NCBI GenBank assembly: GCA_018670085.1
Contig: JABHRS010000008.1
Coordinates: 1-64,000, forward strand
Length of the DNA: 64,000 nucleotides
Direction: 5' to 3'
Origin: an archaeon
GTDB lineage: Archaea; Nanobdellota; Nanobdellia; Woesearchaeales; GW2011-AR9
Positions 34,251-42,905 of the stretch are shown here, piece after piece (position 1 is the first letter of the stretch; every line of letters starts with the position of its first letter). The notes below the pieces were generated by a model. The model worked only from the letters and a program-made list of their open reading frames with translations, did not search any database and had not been told where the DNA came from. The translations under genes were made by a program, and so were the position numbers.

Positions 34251-34274
34251 TCTCAATTATAATAAAAACATAAA

Positions 34275-35087
34275 ATGGCAAACACAATTCCTGTAATGGA
34301 CAAAGAAGCAAAAAAAACTGGAGACATTGCTCTTCCTAATCAATTTAGTGAAGCATATCGTCCAGATTTGATTCGTCGTAGTGTTTTGTCATTACAATCT
34401 CGTGCACGTCAAGCATACGGGGCTGATCCTAAAGCAGGATTACGTCACTCTTCAAAATTAAGTAAACGTCGTCGAAAATACCGGGGATGTTATGGTTTTG
34501 GTATTAGTCGTGTAAATAGAAAAATTCACACTCGTCGTGGAACCAGATTTTTTTGGGTTGGAACTTTTTCACCTCAAACTCGTGGTGGACGTAGAAGTCA
34601 TGCACCAAAAGCATACAAAAACTTTGAACAAAAAATCAACGTTAAAGAAAATAGAAAAGCAATTAGGAGTGCAATTTCAGCTGGAATTGATAGTAATGTA
34701 GTAGCTGAGAGGGGCCATGTGGTACCAACTCAATTTCCATTCACCTTAGATAGTTCATTAGAATCATTATCAAAAACTGCTGACGTTCAAAAAGCGTTAG
34801 ATACTCTTGGCTTAAAAGAAGAACTTATTCGGGCTGCTGTTAAAAAAGTTAGACCAGGTAGGGGAAAAACTCGTGGTCGAAAATATAAACGTGCAAAAGG
34901 ACCTTTAATTGTAGTTTCAAAAGAATGTCCATTAATGAAGGCTGCTGCGAATGTAGCTGGTGTTGATGTTGCAATTTGTAATGCTTTAAACGCAGAATTA
35001 CTTGCGCCTGGAGCTGACGCTGGTCGATTAACTCTTTGGACTAAAGCTGCAATTGAGAAAATGACTACAGAAAATATCTTTGGATAA
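34275..35087 (+). CDS. rpl4: ribosomal protein uL4
   Basis: 270 aa. The exit-tunnel loop RRGTRFFWVGTFSPQTRGGRRSHAPK region and GADAGRLTLWTKAAIEK near the end are typical of archaeal/eukaryotic L4. The basic stretch KVRPGRGKTRGRKYKRAKG binds rRNA. Preceded by a TTATAATAAA-type spacer and no clear ribosome-binding site. Confidence 0.97.
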   Translation: MANTIPVMDKEAKKTGDIALPNQFSEAYRPDLIRRSVLSLQSRARQAYGADPKAGLRHSSKLSKRRRKYRGCYGFGISRVNRKIHTRRGTRFFWVGTFSPQTRGGRRSHAPKAYKNFEQKINVKENRKAIRSAISAGIDSNVVAERGHVVPTQFPFTLDSSLESLSKTADVQKALDTLGLKEELIRAAVKKVRPGRGKTRGRKYKRAKGPLIVVSKECPLMKAAANVAGVDVAICNALNAELLAPGADAGRLTLWTKAAIEKMTTENIFG

Positions 35088-35125
35088 TAATTATCAGGAA
35101 ATCATAATTAAAAAATAAAAGAAAA

Positions 35126-35422
35126 ATGGCAGAAACAACAAATAACAAAAAAGTATTCGAAAAGAAACACAGTACAGTACTTTTATCTCCTTTGGCGACT
35201 GAGAAATGTATCCGTCAAATTGAAGCAGATAATGTTTTGTCTTTTGTTGTTGGAAAAAGTGCTAATAAAAAATCAGTTAAGGAAGCTGTTGAAGAACAAT
35301 TTAAAGTGAAAGTACTTCGGGTTAATATTCAAAATGCAATTGATGGACAAAAAAGAGCATATGTAAGGCTTGCTCCAAGTCATTTGGCAGCAGATATCAG
35401 TGCAGATTTAGGGTTCATATAA
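35126..35422 (+). CDS. rpl23: ribosomal protein uL23
   Basis: 98 aa. LSPLATEKCIRQIEADNVLSF and KKSVKEAVEEQFKVKVLRVN are the canonical core. It sits at the exit tunnel, where SRP, SecY and NAC dock. The N-terminal 12 residues (AETTNNKKVFEK) are a short extension. Confidence 0.96.
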   Translation: MAETTNNKKVFEKKHSTVLLSPLATEKCIRQIEADNVLSFVVGKSANKKSVKEAVEEQFKVKVLRVNIQNAIDGQKRAYVRLAPSHLAADISADLGFI

Positions 35423-35447
35423 AAATTATAATTAATGGTAAAATAAA

Positions 35448-36158
35448 ATGGGTAAAAGACTAATTCAACAAAGACGAGGGAGAGGAACTCCAAGGTATCG
35501 AAGTCCTAGTCATCGATTTAAAGGTGCAGTTCGTCATTTACCAAGAAATGTGGATTCAAGTTCAGGTATGGTTTTGGATATTGTACATTGTGCAGGACAT
35601 AGTGCGCCTTTAATGGTTGTAGAATATGATACTGCAGATGTGAGTTTAGCATTTGCACCTGCTGGAATTCGAGTTGGAGATCCAGTTAAACTGGGTGGAA
35701 CTGAGCTAGTTACTGGTAATACTTTATTATTAAAAAACGTTCCAGAAGGAACTTTTGTACACAACATTGAAGGGCGACCTGGAGATGGTGGAAAGTTTGT
35801 TCGTGGTTCAGGATCATTTGCAAGAGTAGTTGCTCATACTCCAAAAGGAGTTAAAGTAAAACTACCTAGTAAAAAAGAAAAATTATTCCTTGGTGAATGC
35901 CGAGCTGCTGTTGGAGTTATTTCAGGATCAGGTCGAGTAGATAAACCAATGCTTAAAGCAGGAACTAATTATCATAGAAAGAAAGCTCGTAATAAATTAT
36001 GGCCAAGAGTATGTGGAATTTCAATGAATGCAGTAGACCATCCATTCGGTGGCGGTTGTTCACATTCAAAAGGAAGACCAACTCAATCACCAAGAAGTGC
36101 TCCACCTGGAAGAAAAGTTGGTAAGATTGCACCTAGGCGTGTAGGTCGGAAAAGATAA
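35448..36158 (+). CDS. rpl2: ribosomal protein uL2
   Basis: 236 aa. Archaeal L2: GKRLIQQRRGRGTPRYR start and C-terminal NAVDHPFGGGCSHSKGRPTQ, whose His-containing loop lies by the peptidyl-transferase centre. Preceded by ATTATAATTAATGGTAA; ribosome-binding site weak. Confidence 0.97.
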   Translation: MGKRLIQQRRGRGTPRYRSPSHRFKGAVRHLPRNVDSSSGMVLDIVHCAGHSAPLMVVEYDTADVSLAFAPAGIRVGDPVKLGGTELVTGNTLLLKNVPEGTFVHNIEGRPGDGGKFVRGSGSFARVVAHTPKGVKVKLPSKKEKLFLGECRAAVGVISGSGRVDKPMLKAGTNYHRKKARNKLWPRVCGISMNAVDHPFGGGCSHSKGRPTQSPRSAPPGRKVGKIAPRRVGRKR

Positions 36159-36181
36159 ATCAAAATTTGTAGGTAATTAAT

Positions 36182-36232
36182 ATGGCAAAACAACAAAAAT
36201 TAAGAATTTTTGAACTTTGTCATTTAATGTAA
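36182..36232 (+). CDS. possible 16-codon mini-ORF between uL2 and uS19
   Basis: ATG GCA AAA opens a 16-codon frame (MAKQQKLRIFELCHLM) ending 12 nt before the uS19 ATG, which also begins ATG GCA AAG. It could be a short coupling peptide, a decoy start or a remnant of a misplaced start region. No ribosome-binding site is evident, so expression is doubtful. Confidence 0.25.
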   Translation: MAKQQKLRIFELCHLM

Positions 36233-36244
36233 GGTATATATAAA

Positions 36245-36625
36245 ATGGCAAAGGAATTCAAATGGAACGGACTTAGTGAAGAAGAAGTTAAAGCATTAGA
36301 TCATAATGCATTCATCGCATTACTTCCTGCTCGAAGAAGACGAAGTCTTTTACGAGGACCACATGAAACTCAGGAGCGATTTTTTACCAAATTACGAAAT
36401 GGAAAAGATAACATTAGAACTCATCGTAGAGAAATTGTGATCATTCCAGAGATGCTTGGAAAAACATTTGAAGTTTTTACAGGAAAAGAATTTGCAAAAG
36501 TTACTGTCGTGTTAGAAATGCTTGGTCACTTACTTGGGGAATTCGCTTCAAGTAGAAAACTAGTTTCACATAGTGGGGCTGGAGTAGGATCAACTCGAAG
36601 TAGTAAAGCTGTAACTGCAAGATAG
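36245..36625 (+). CDS. rps19: ribosomal protein uS19
   Basis: 126 aa. RRRRSLLRGPHETQERFFTK, HRREIVIIPEMLGKTFEVFTGKEF and the basic tail are the archaeal S15/S19 pattern. The short intergenic ATATATAAA before the ATG has no clear Shine-Dalgarno sequence. Confidence 0.97.
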   Translation: MAKEFKWNGLSEEEVKALDHNAFIALLPARRRRSLLRGPHETQERFFTKLRNGKDNIRTHRREIVIIPEMLGKTFEVFTGKEFAKVTVVLEMLGHLLGEFASSRKLVSHSGAGVGSTRSSKAVTAR

Positions 36626-36655
36626 ATTTAAATTTAGAAATATAGGAAATAAAAA

Positions 36656-37261
36656 ATGGCAATCGCAAAAAAACAAGGAACAGGAAGCGCACATGTAGCA
36701 ACAGCTAAGATGCGAAGTATGCCTATCTCTACAAAGGATTCTGTTGAAATCTCTAACTTTTTGCGTTACTTAAGTTGTGATAAAGCGAAACAAATTTTAT
36801 CCAGAGTGATTACTAAAGATCAAGCTGTTCCATATAAAAGAGCAGTGAAAGATCTTGGGCACAAAAAAGGAATGAGAAGTGGGCGTTATCCAGTAAAAGC
36901 TGCTACAATATTTTTACAATTAGTTAACAGTGTAATGAAAAATGCTGAGGACGTTGGTCTTGACTCAAGTTCATTAAAAATCACTCATATTTTAGCAAAC
37001 AAGGCATCTATCCCAATGACTGGTGGTAGACTTAAGGGTGCTACAAAAAGAACACATATTGAAATTAAAGTTTCAGAATTCACTCAAAAAACTAAGACTA
37101 AAGTTTCAAAGAAATCTGCTCCTAAAAAAGCAAAAGTTGAAGTTAAAGCTGAAGTAAAAGAAACTGCAAAACCTGTTACAAAGGAAGAAGTAAAACCTGT
37201 TGTTAAGGAAGCAGAAGAAGCTGAGAAAAAAGATGAAAAACAAGTTGGTGAATCACAATGA
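36656..37261 (+). CDS. rpl22: ribosomal protein uL22 with Lys/Glu/Ala-rich tail
   Basis: 201 aa. Core about 1-150 (VKDLGHKKGMRSGRYPVKAA; GRLKGATKRTHIEIKV). Residues about 152-201 form an additional acidic-basic tail (KVEVKAEVKETAKP, EEAEKKDEKQ) absent from most homologues. Its stop overlaps the uS3 ATG (ATGA, 37258-37261). Such tails recur on uS3, eL32, eL14 and uS5 here. Confidence 0.96.
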   Translation: MAIAKKQGTGSAHVATAKMRSMPISTKDSVEISNFLRYLSCDKAKQILSRVITKDQAVPYKRAVKDLGHKKGMRSGRYPVKAATIFLQLVNSVMKNAEDVGLDSSSLKITHILANKASIPMTGGRLKGATKRTHIEIKVSEFTQKTKTKVSKKSAPKKAKVEVKAEVKETAKPVTKEEVKPVVKEAEEAEKKDEKQVGESQ

Positions 37262-38130
37262 TTGAGAGAGATTTTATTGCGCAAAAAACAAAAGAGTTTT
37301 ACATTAAACAACATATCTCTCGAACATTAAAAGGTGCCGAGATTTCAGAAGTTACACTTAAGAAGATTCCACTCGGAGAAAAAATTGTAGTACTTACTAA
37401 TCGGCCAAGTTTAGTTGTTGGTAGTAAAGGAAGTAACATTCGAAGTTTAACTCGAGATTTGAAAGAAAAATTCGGTCTTGAAAATCCACAAGTTGAGATC
37501 AAAGAAGTGAAAGAAGCAAACTTGGATGCATCGGTTGTTGCACAAAGAATTGCCTCAACATTAGAACGGTTTGGATCAGCTCGATTTAAAGGAACAGGGC
37601 ACAGGGTCTTAAGTGACGTTATGGGCGCTGGTGCTTTAGGAGTTGAATTAAAAATTTCCGGAAAAATCCCTGGATCTCGAGCAAAGAGCTGGAGATTTTA
37701 TATGGGTTACTTGAAAAAGTGTGGAGATGTGTCAGTATCAGGAGTATTAAAATCGTATGCAGCAGCTCAATTAAAAAGTGGAGTTGTTGGAATTCAAGTT
37801 AGAATTATGCCAAGTGATGTAGTACTTCCAGATTCAGTTGTGATCTTAGATGAAGCACAAGTTGTAATTGAAGAATTACCTGTTGAAGAAGAAAAACCTA
37901 CTAAGAAAAAGGCTACTAAGAAAAAATCTACTAAGAAAAAATCTACTAAGAAAAAAGTAGAGGCTGAAAAAGTAGAAGTTAAAGCAGCAGAAGTTAAAAC
38001 TGAAAAAGTAGAAGCTGAAGTTGAAGCAAAATCAGAAGAAAAAGTTGAAGAAGCAGTAGCTACTGAAACACCAAAATCAGAAGAAACACCTGCTCCTGAA
38101 GCTGTTAGTGAAGAAGCAAAAACAGAATAA
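37258..38130 (+). CDS. rps3: ribosomal protein uS3 with repetitive tail
   Basis: 290 aa. KH domain motif VVGSKGSNIRSLTRDL (about 45-62) and C-terminal S3 domain up to about residue 205. The tail (about 215-290) starts with four KKK(A/S)T units coded by a 15-nt tandem repeat and continues in a Glu/Lys/Val/Ala-rich stretch. Coupled to uL22 by ATGA overlap. Binds mRNA at the entry channel. Confidence 0.96.
   Translation: MIERDFIAQKTKEFYIKQHISRTLKGAEISEVTLKKIPLGEKIVVLTNRPSLVVGSKGSNIRSLTRDLKEKFGLENPQVEIKEVKEANLDASVVAQRIASTLERFGSARFKGTGHRVLSDVMGAGALGVELKISGKIPGSRAKSWRFYMGYLKKCGDVSVSGVLKSYAAAQLKSGVVGIQVRIMPSDVVLPDSVVILDEAQVVIEELPVEEEKPTKKKATKKKSTKKKSTKKKVEAEKVEVKAAEVKTEKVEAEVEAKSEEKVEEAVATETPKSEETPAPEAVSEEAKTE
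37900..37959 (+). repeat. 15-nt tandem repeat, four copies, within rps3
   Basis: Units start at 37900, 37915, 37930 and 37945 (ACTAAGAAAAAATCT with small changes) and encode TKKK(A/S). In-frame expansion of this kind is typical of slippage. It is coding, not a CRISPR or origin repeat. Confidence 0.9.
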
Positions 38131-38138
38131 TAATTGAT

Positions 38139-38146
38139 GTGATACT
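38139..38146 (+). promoter_or_regulatory. GTGATACT ribosome-binding site of uL29
   Basis: GTGATACT directly before T-ATG (38148). GTGAT can pair with AUCAC in the 16S 3' end (GAUCACCUCC). The same octamer precedes eL19 (43497-43504) and uL30 (45566-45573) and decides the start codon in all three: the in-frame GTG inside it is not the start. Confidence 0.65.
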
Positions 38147-38147
38147 T

Positions 38148-38423
38148 ATGAAAGGAATGCAAACAATCAAAGACCTTAGTAAAAACGAACTTGAAGCTAA
38201 GTTGGTAACACTTAGAACAGAGCAGTTTACGCTTCGAGCAAAAAAAAGTACTGGTTCACTTGAAAAACCAGCAGACCTTGGGATACTTAGAAAAAAGATT
38301 GCAAGAGTTTTGACTTTAATTAATTCAAAGAAAGTAGTTGATACTAAGAAAATTAAAAATTCAAAAAAAGAAGTAAGTAAATCAAAAGAAGAAATTGTGG
38401 GTGGAGAAAAAAACCATGGTTGA
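38148..38423 (+). CDS. rpl29: ribosomal protein uL29
   Basis: 91 aa from the ATG after GTGATACT. Core KGMQTIKDLSKNELEAKL...DLGILRKKIARVLTLIN is standard; the last 30 residues (KKVVDTKKIKNSKKEVSKS...) are a Lys-rich extension. Its 3' end overlaps the eIF1 start by 8 nt. Located at the tunnel exit next to uL23. Confidence 0.95.
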   Translation: MKGMQTIKDLSKNELEAKLVTLRTEQFTLRAKKSTGSLEKPADLGILRKKIARVLTLINSKKVVDTKKIKNSKKEVSKSKEEIVGGEKNHG

Positions 38424-38721
38424 GATTGATCCAATTACAGGTCTTCCAAAAGAGTTAGGTGTTTGGGAGAATATCAGTTTAGAAAATCAAAAAATCATTG
38501 TGCTTGTCGAAAAGCGAAAATTCGGTAAGAGATACACCATTGTTCGTGGGTTTGGTCCTGAGATCAACATTGCGGATATAGCAAAAAAGTTGAAAAACAA
38601 ATTTGCATGTGGTGGAAGTAGTAAGAATGGGCAAGTTGAATTGCAAGGTGACCATAAGACTCGAATCAAAGAGGCTTTAATGGACTTTGGGTTTGCACAA
38701 GAGTCCATTGAAATAAAATAA
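38416..38721 (+). CDS. translation initiation factor eIF1/SUI1
   Basis: 101 aa. The archaeal SUI1 core is KRKFGKRYTIVRGFG and KKLKNKFACGGSSKNGQVELQGDHKTRIKEAL, with the basic loop for 16S binding. It secures start-codon choice. The ATG at 38416 is preceded by GGGTGGAG and lies inside the end of uL29. Its place between uL29 and Rpp29 is the conserved archaeal order. Confidence 0.94.
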   Translation: MVEIDPITGLPKELGVWENISLENQKIIVLVEKRKFGKRYTIVRGFGPEINIADIAKKLKNKFACGGSSKNGQVELQGDHKTRIKEALMDFGFAQESIEIK

Positions 38722-38732
38722 TAATTAAGAAA

Positions 38733-38999
38733 ATGGGTTATGCTCATGAATTAATTGGAATGCAACTAAAAGTTGTGGATTCCACAAGTAAAAATCTTGT
38801 GGACTTAGTAGGATTAATCTTAGATGAAAGTCGTGAAACTATCACGCTTGGTCTTGATATGCAAAATGGAAATTTGAAACAAGTAAAACTTTTGAAAAGG
38901 AGCTTGCTTAAAATTAAACTGCATGGAAAGAGCGGGAAAACCATTGATTTAAATGGAGATGATCTGCTAAATAAACCATGGGATAGAATCAAAGGATAA
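38733..38999 (+). CDS. rnp1: RNase P protein subunit Rpp29 (Rnp1)
   Basis: 88 aa. HELIGMQLKVVDSTSKNLVDLVGLILDESRETITLGL is the Rpp29/Pop4 Sm-like barrel. It binds RNase P RNA (at 15411 in this window). Position between eIF1 and uS17 is the conserved archaeal place. Length is near the usual 90-100 aa. Confidence 0.92.
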   Translation: MGYAHELIGMQLKVVDSTSKNLVDLVGLILDESRETITLGLDMQNGNLKQVKLLKRSLLKIKLHGKSGKTIDLNGDDLLNKPWDRIKG

Positions 39000-39040
39000 T
39001 CAAAATCAAATTTAACAATAACAAAAGGTAATAAACAAAA

Positions 39041-39430
39041 ATGACAAAAACAATACTTGGAGTACAAGCACCAAAGGCTGAGGCCAAAGCAGCTGTAGCT
39101 CTTGATAAAAATTGTCCATTTTATGGAGAATTAAATGTTAAGAAGGCAAGTTTAGTTGGAACTATCATTAAAAAAGATGCTCACGGAACTGCTACAATTG
39201 AATGGGAGCGAAGTAGATTCGTACCTAAATATGAGCGGTTTGAATTTCGAAGAAGTAGAATCAGGGTTCATAATCCAGCAAGTATCAATGCACAGATTGG
39301 CGAGAAAGTATTGGTTGCAAGAACCAGGCCAATTAGTAAAACAAAACATCATGTAATTATTAAAGTGATTGCAGATGAAGTTACTGAAAAAGCAGCAAAA
39401 TCAAAAACTAAAAAATCCAAAACTGAATAA
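39041..39430 (+). CDS. rps17: ribosomal protein uS17
   Basis: 129 aa. CPFYGELNVKKASLVGTIIKKD and RRSRIRVHNPASINAQIGEKVLVARTRPISKTKHHV are typical of archaeal S17 (S11). Ends in a short Lys-rich tail. Confidence 0.96.
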   Translation: MTKTILGVQAPKAEAKAAVALDKNCPFYGELNVKKASLVGTIIKKDAHGTATIEWERSRFVPKYERFEFRRSRIRVHNPASINAQIGEKVLVARTRPISKTKHHVIIKVIADEVTEKAAKSKTKKSKTE

Positions 39431-39451
39431 TTAACAATTAGGTGAAAACAA

Positions 39452-39853
39452 ATGAAAGCATTAAAAGGAAAAGTTGTACGTTCAATGCCATCTCAGGCTA
39501 AGATGATTAGTTGTGACAACTCTGGAGCTAAAATGCTTAAACTTGTTTCAGTTAAAGGTCATAAAACTCGTAAAGGAAGAATTCCTGCAACTGGAGTTGG
39601 TGGAATGTTTTTAGCATCTGTTAAAAAAGGAAAACTAGATATGAGAAAAACAGTTGTTCCGGCAATCCTTGTTCGTCAAAGAAAAGAATATAGAAGGCCA
39701 AGCGGAATTAGAATTAAATTTGAAGATAATGCAGCGATTGTTTTAAAGGATGAAAAAGGAAATCCTAAAGGAACAATCTTTAAAGGACCAATTGCAAAAG
39801 AAGTTGCTGAAAGATGGCCCGCTGTAGCAAAGGTTGCAAAAACAGTAATTTAA
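39452..39853 (+). CDS. rpl14: ribosomal protein uL14
   Basis: 133 aa. Conserved SCDNSGAKMLKLVSVKG and EDNAAIVLKDEKGNPKGTIFKGPIAKE. TTAGGTGAAAACAA before the ATG supplies GGTGA as the ribosome-binding site, 6 nt away. Confidence 0.97.
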   Translation: MKALKGKVVRSMPSQAKMISCDNSGAKMLKLVSVKGHKTRKGRIPATGVGGMFLASVKKGKLDMRKTVVPAILVRQRKEYRRPSGIRIKFEDNAAIVLKDEKGNPKGTIFKGPIAKEVAERWPAVAKVAKTVI

Positions 39854-39878
39854 ATAAAAATTATAATTGAAAGAAAAA

Positions 39879-40316
39879 ATGGCAGTAAAAAAAATGATTA
39901 AAAAATCAGGATCAAGTACTCAAGCTAGAAAGCAAAGGTTTGCACTAGCTAAAGCGAAATTGCACATCCAACAAAATTTGATGCATAGTCAATTAAGTAA
40001 AACTTTACGAAAAAAATACTCTAAAAGATCTACTCAAGTTAGAAAAGGAGATACAGTAAAAGTTATGCGAGGTCAATTTTCCAAAAAAGAAGGCAAAGTT
40101 GAGCGTGTTGATTTGAAACGTAGAAAAGTTTATGTTGCAGGTGTTGAGTTGATTAAACAAGATGGATCAACTGCGGCTTATCCAGTACACCCTTCAAACT
40201 TACAAATTCAATTATTAGAATCAAAAGATGCTAAGAGAAAGGCATCACTTTCAAGAATTGCATCACCTGTAAAAGCAAGTAGTCCTGCTACATCTGCTGC
40301 AGGTGCTAAAAAATAA
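39879..40316 (+). CDS. rpl24: ribosomal protein uL24
   Basis: 145 aa from the second possible start. KOW domain VRKGDTVKVMRGQFSKKEGKVERVD near residue 55. The ATG at 39879 is preferred over the TTG at 39867, which overlaps the ATTATAATTGA spacer element. Ser/Ala-rich C-terminal tail. Confidence 0.95.
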   Translation: MAVKKMIKKSGSSTQARKQRFALAKAKLHIQQNLMHSQLSKTLRKKYSKRSTQVRKGDTVKVMRGQFSKKEGKVERVDLKRRKVYVAGVELIKQDGSTAAYPVHPSNLQIQLLESKDAKRKASLSRIASPVKASSPATSAAGAKK

Positions 40317-40332
40317 TTATGAGGAAATCACA

Positions 40333-40995
40333 ATGAAGAATCATCTAAAAAGAATATCAACACCAAGAACTTGGTCATTGAAGAGAAAAGCAGAGAAGTT
40401 TATTGTAAGACCTCATGCTGGCGGACACAGTTTGGAATTTGGAATGGCAATTGGAATGGTACTTCGTGATAAACTTGGTTTAGTTCAATCTTTAAAAGAA
40501 GCTCAAAAAATGTTACATTCACAAACCGTATTGGTTGATAATAAACGTAAAAAAGATCGTCGTGATATGGTTGGTCTTTTTGATATTATTAGTATTCCTG
40601 CACTTTCAAAGTTTTATCAAATCACATTAACAAACAAAGGCAAATTAGAAGTTGTTGAAATTACTGAAAAAGACGCAGCGGTAAAAACTGCGAAGGTACT
40701 TGGAAAATCAATGATCTCTGGTGGAAAAATTCAATTACGTTTACATGACGGTAAAACCGTACTATTTGACGGTGATGTTAAAGTAGGAGACTCAGTTCAA
40801 TTTGATATTGCTCAAAGAAAAGTTAAATCAGTACTTCCAAAGAAAAATGGGGCAAAGGTATTTTTGACTCAAGGAAAACACGCAGGATCAACTGGAGTAT
40901 TAAAAGCAATCGAAGGAGATTTGGCGCGTTACACCTCAGCTGAAAATAAAGAAGATGTAGAAACTGCAACAAGATATTTGTTTGTAGTAGCATGA
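40333..40995 (+). CDS. rps4e: ribosomal protein eS4
   Basis: 220 aa. S4-like RNA-binding start (KRISTPRTWSLKRKAEKFIVRPHAGGHSLEFGM), central beta domain and C-terminal KOW (VFLTQGKHAGSTGVLKAIEGDLARY). GAGG 9 nt before the ATG at 40333 fixes the start. Archaeal/eukaryotic-specific. Confidence 0.96.
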   Translation: MKNHLKRISTPRTWSLKRKAEKFIVRPHAGGHSLEFGMAIGMVLRDKLGLVQSLKEAQKMLHSQTVLVDNKRKKDRRDMVGLFDIISIPALSKFYQITLTNKGKLEVVEITEKDAAVKTAKVLGKSMISGGKIQLRLHDGKTVLFDGDVKVGDSVQFDIAQRKVKSVLPKKNGAKVFLTQGKHAGSTGVLKAIEGDLARYTSAENKEDVETATRYLFVVA

Positions 40996-41032
40996 GATTA
41001 TAATTAATATTAATGGAGAATAATTTACTAAA

Positions 41033-41611
41033 ATGACAACCGACGAAAATGCAAAGGCAATGAATGCAGATAATGCAAGTAATAGTAATAAAGCTAGTGC
41101 TAAAGTTAGCCCAATGCGACAAGTTAAAGTAGCTAAAATCACATTAAATTGTGGTGCTGGTAAAAATGAAGCTTTACTTGAGAAAGGAGTAAAGTTACTT
41201 ACAAAATTATCTTCAGTTAAACCTATGAAAACTAAAACAACTAAAAGAATCCCTGGGTGGGGACTTAGACCTAATCTTGCAATTGGGTGTAAAGCAACTA
41301 TTCGACATGGAGCTAAAGAGTTATTATTAAAATTACTAAAAGCTAGAGGAGATAAACTACAGTCAAAACAATTTGATGCACAAGGTAATTTTTCCTTTGG
41401 AATTGCAGAGTATATTGATATTCCTGGTTTAGAATACGATCCTGATTTGAAAATCATGGGTTTAGAAGTTGCTGTTAGCTTGGAGAGACCAGGGTATAGG
41501 ATTAAGAGAAGAAAAGTTAGAAGTCAAAAAGTTGGTAAAGCACACGTTGTGAGTAAAGAGGATGCTATTGCATTCGCTCAGAATGAACTTGGAATTACAA
41601 TTGAAGGATGA
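41033..41611 (+). CDS. rpl5: ribosomal protein uL5
   Basis: 192 aa. An Asn/Ala/Lys/Ser-rich N-terminal extension (about 1-25) precedes the core: KITLNCGAGKNEALLEK, GWGLRPNLAIGCKATIRHG and the C-terminal SLERPGYRIKRRKVRSQKVG. Binds 5S rRNA with uL18. Confidence 0.96.
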   Translation: MTTDENAKAMNADNASNSNKASAKVSPMRQVKVAKITLNCGAGKNEALLEKGVKLLTKLSSVKPMKTKTTKRIPGWGLRPNLAIGCKATIRHGAKELLLKLLKARGDKLQSKQFDAQGNFSFGIAEYIDIPGLEYDPDLKIMGLEVAVSLERPGYRIKRRKVRSQKVGKAHVVSKEDAIAFAQNELGITIEG

Positions 41612-41647
41612 TAATATCAATTTTATAATTAATCGGAGATAAAAAAA

Positions 41648-41878
41648 ATGACATCAAGTAACTGGAATAAAGCATTCACTCAACTTAATGCAAAGCCCGT
41701 AAAAAAAGCTAAATACATTAAGCATAACCAGCCTAAAAAGCGAAGTTGTGGTAGAGCTAGAACTAGATGTAAAATTACTGGAACCCACAGAGGATTAATT
41801 CGAAAGTATGGATTAGATATTTGTCGACATGCCTTCCGTGAAGTTGCAAAAGAATTAGGATTTAAAAAATTAAATTAA
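41648..41878 (+). CDS. rps14: ribosomal protein uS14
   Basis: 76 aa. GLIRKYGLDICRHAFREVAKELGF is diagnostic. The zinc ribbon CxxC...CxxC is half degraded: CKIT and CRHA replace the second Cys of each pair, so zinc binding is unlikely; haloarchaeal uS14 shows similar loss. CGGAG before the ATG is the ribosome-binding site. Confidence 0.96.
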   Translation: MTSSNWNKAFTQLNAKPVKKAKYIKHNQPKKRSCGRARTRCKITGTHRGLIRKYGLDICRHAFREVAKELGFKKLN

Positions 41879-41925
41879 TGAACTCAAAAAATAATAATAA
41901 TTAAACGAAATTAGGTGAACAAAAA

Positions 41926-42318
41926 ATGTTACATGACCCACTCGCAGCGGCCCTTGCAAAAATCCATAATGCAGAACTTGTTGGAAAGAAAGAAGTAGAG
42001 ATTCGACCAGCATCTAAAATGATTTTAACTGTTTTAGATCTAATGCATGAACATGGGTATATTGGAAGTTTTGAAAAGCATGATGACGGCCCTGGAAGAA
42101 CAAGTGTTAAAATTAATTTACTTGGAAACATTAACAAATGTAATGTTATAAAACCAAGATTTTCAACTAAATTTGCAGAATATACTAAGTGGGAAAAAAG
42201 ATATTTACCTGCTCGAGATTTTGGATTTTTAGTTATTTCCACACCAAACGGAGTTATGACTCATTATGGTGCTAAAGAGAAGAGAATTGGAGGAAAATTG
42301 TTAGCTTATTGTTATTAA
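41926..42318 (+). CDS. rps8: ribosomal protein uS8
   Basis: 130 aa. Starts HDPLAAALAKIHNAELVGKKEVEI and ends with the conserved VMTHYGAKEKRIGGKLLAYCY. TTAGGTGAACAAAAA gives GGTGA before the ATG. Confidence 0.96.
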   Translation: MLHDPLAAALAKIHNAELVGKKEVEIRPASKMILTVLDLMHEHGYIGSFEKHDDGPGRTSVKINLLGNINKCNVIKPRFSTKFAEYTKWEKRYLPARDFGFLVISTPNGVMTHYGAKEKRIGGKLLAYCY

Positions 42319-42346
42319 CAACAAATGCTAAAAATTTACAATTAAG

Positions 42347-42892
42347 ATGAAAATAAACTTAGATGAGCGAATTACAGTACCTGAAACAGTTAGTGTTAAC
42401 CTTAATGGAAATGAACTTTCTGTTAAAGGACCTAAAGGTGAAGACAAAAGAGTATTTGCTAATCCAAAAGTTTCAATCTCCATTGAAGGGAGTGAAATTA
42501 CTTTGAAAGTTACAGCTGCTAGTAAAAGAGAGAAAAGATTATCAAGTACTTTTATGGCACATATTAAAAACATGCTTCGAGGAGTACAAACACCTTTCGA
42601 ATATAAACTTAAAATCTGTTCAGGTCACTTTCCGATGAATGTGTCTGTTTCAGGAAATAACTTTGTTGTGAAAAATTTTCTTGGAGAGAAACACCCAAGA
42701 ATTGTGGGGATTGATAGTTCAACTAAAGTAAAAATTACTGGAACTGAAGTATCTATTATTAGTCCATCTAGAGAACTTGCAGGAATGATGGCAGGAAGAA
42801 TTGAGCAACTTTGTAGGATTACTAATCGTGATAGAAGAATATTTCAAGATGGAATTTACATCGTTAAAAAGCCTTCAAGGCACACAGAATAA
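42347..42892 (+). CDS. rpl6: ribosomal protein uL6
   Basis: 181 aa, two-fold duplicated uL6 domain. Blocks: ELSVKGPKGEDKRVFANP, HIKNMLRGVQTPFEYKLK and C-terminal TNRDRRIFQDGIYIVKKP, the archaeal/eukaryotic signature. Confidence 0.96.
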   Translation: MKINLDERITVPETVSVNLNGNELSVKGPKGEDKRVFANPKVSISIEGSEITLKVTAASKREKRLSSTFMAHIKNMLRGVQTPFEYKLKICSGHFPMNVSVSGNNFVVKNFLGEKHPRIVGIDSSTKVKITGTEVSIISPSRELAGMMAGRIEQLCRITNRDRRIFQDGIYIVKKPSRHTE

Positions 42893-42905
42893 TTTAAATT
42901 AATTA

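Noticed and set aside
37900-37959. Tandem repeat resembling a tiny repeat array
   Set aside because: Units are 15 nt without spacers and in frame with uS3; not CRISPR.
37794-38162. A 122-codon antisense frame, Ser/Thr/Phe-rich
   Set aside because: It is the mirror of the Lys/Glu/Ala-rich tail of uS3, with no ribosome-binding site.
40936-41457. A 173-codon antisense frame over uL5
   Set aside because: Overlaps a definite ribosomal gene; hydrophobic content arises from the complement of Lys/Thr codons.
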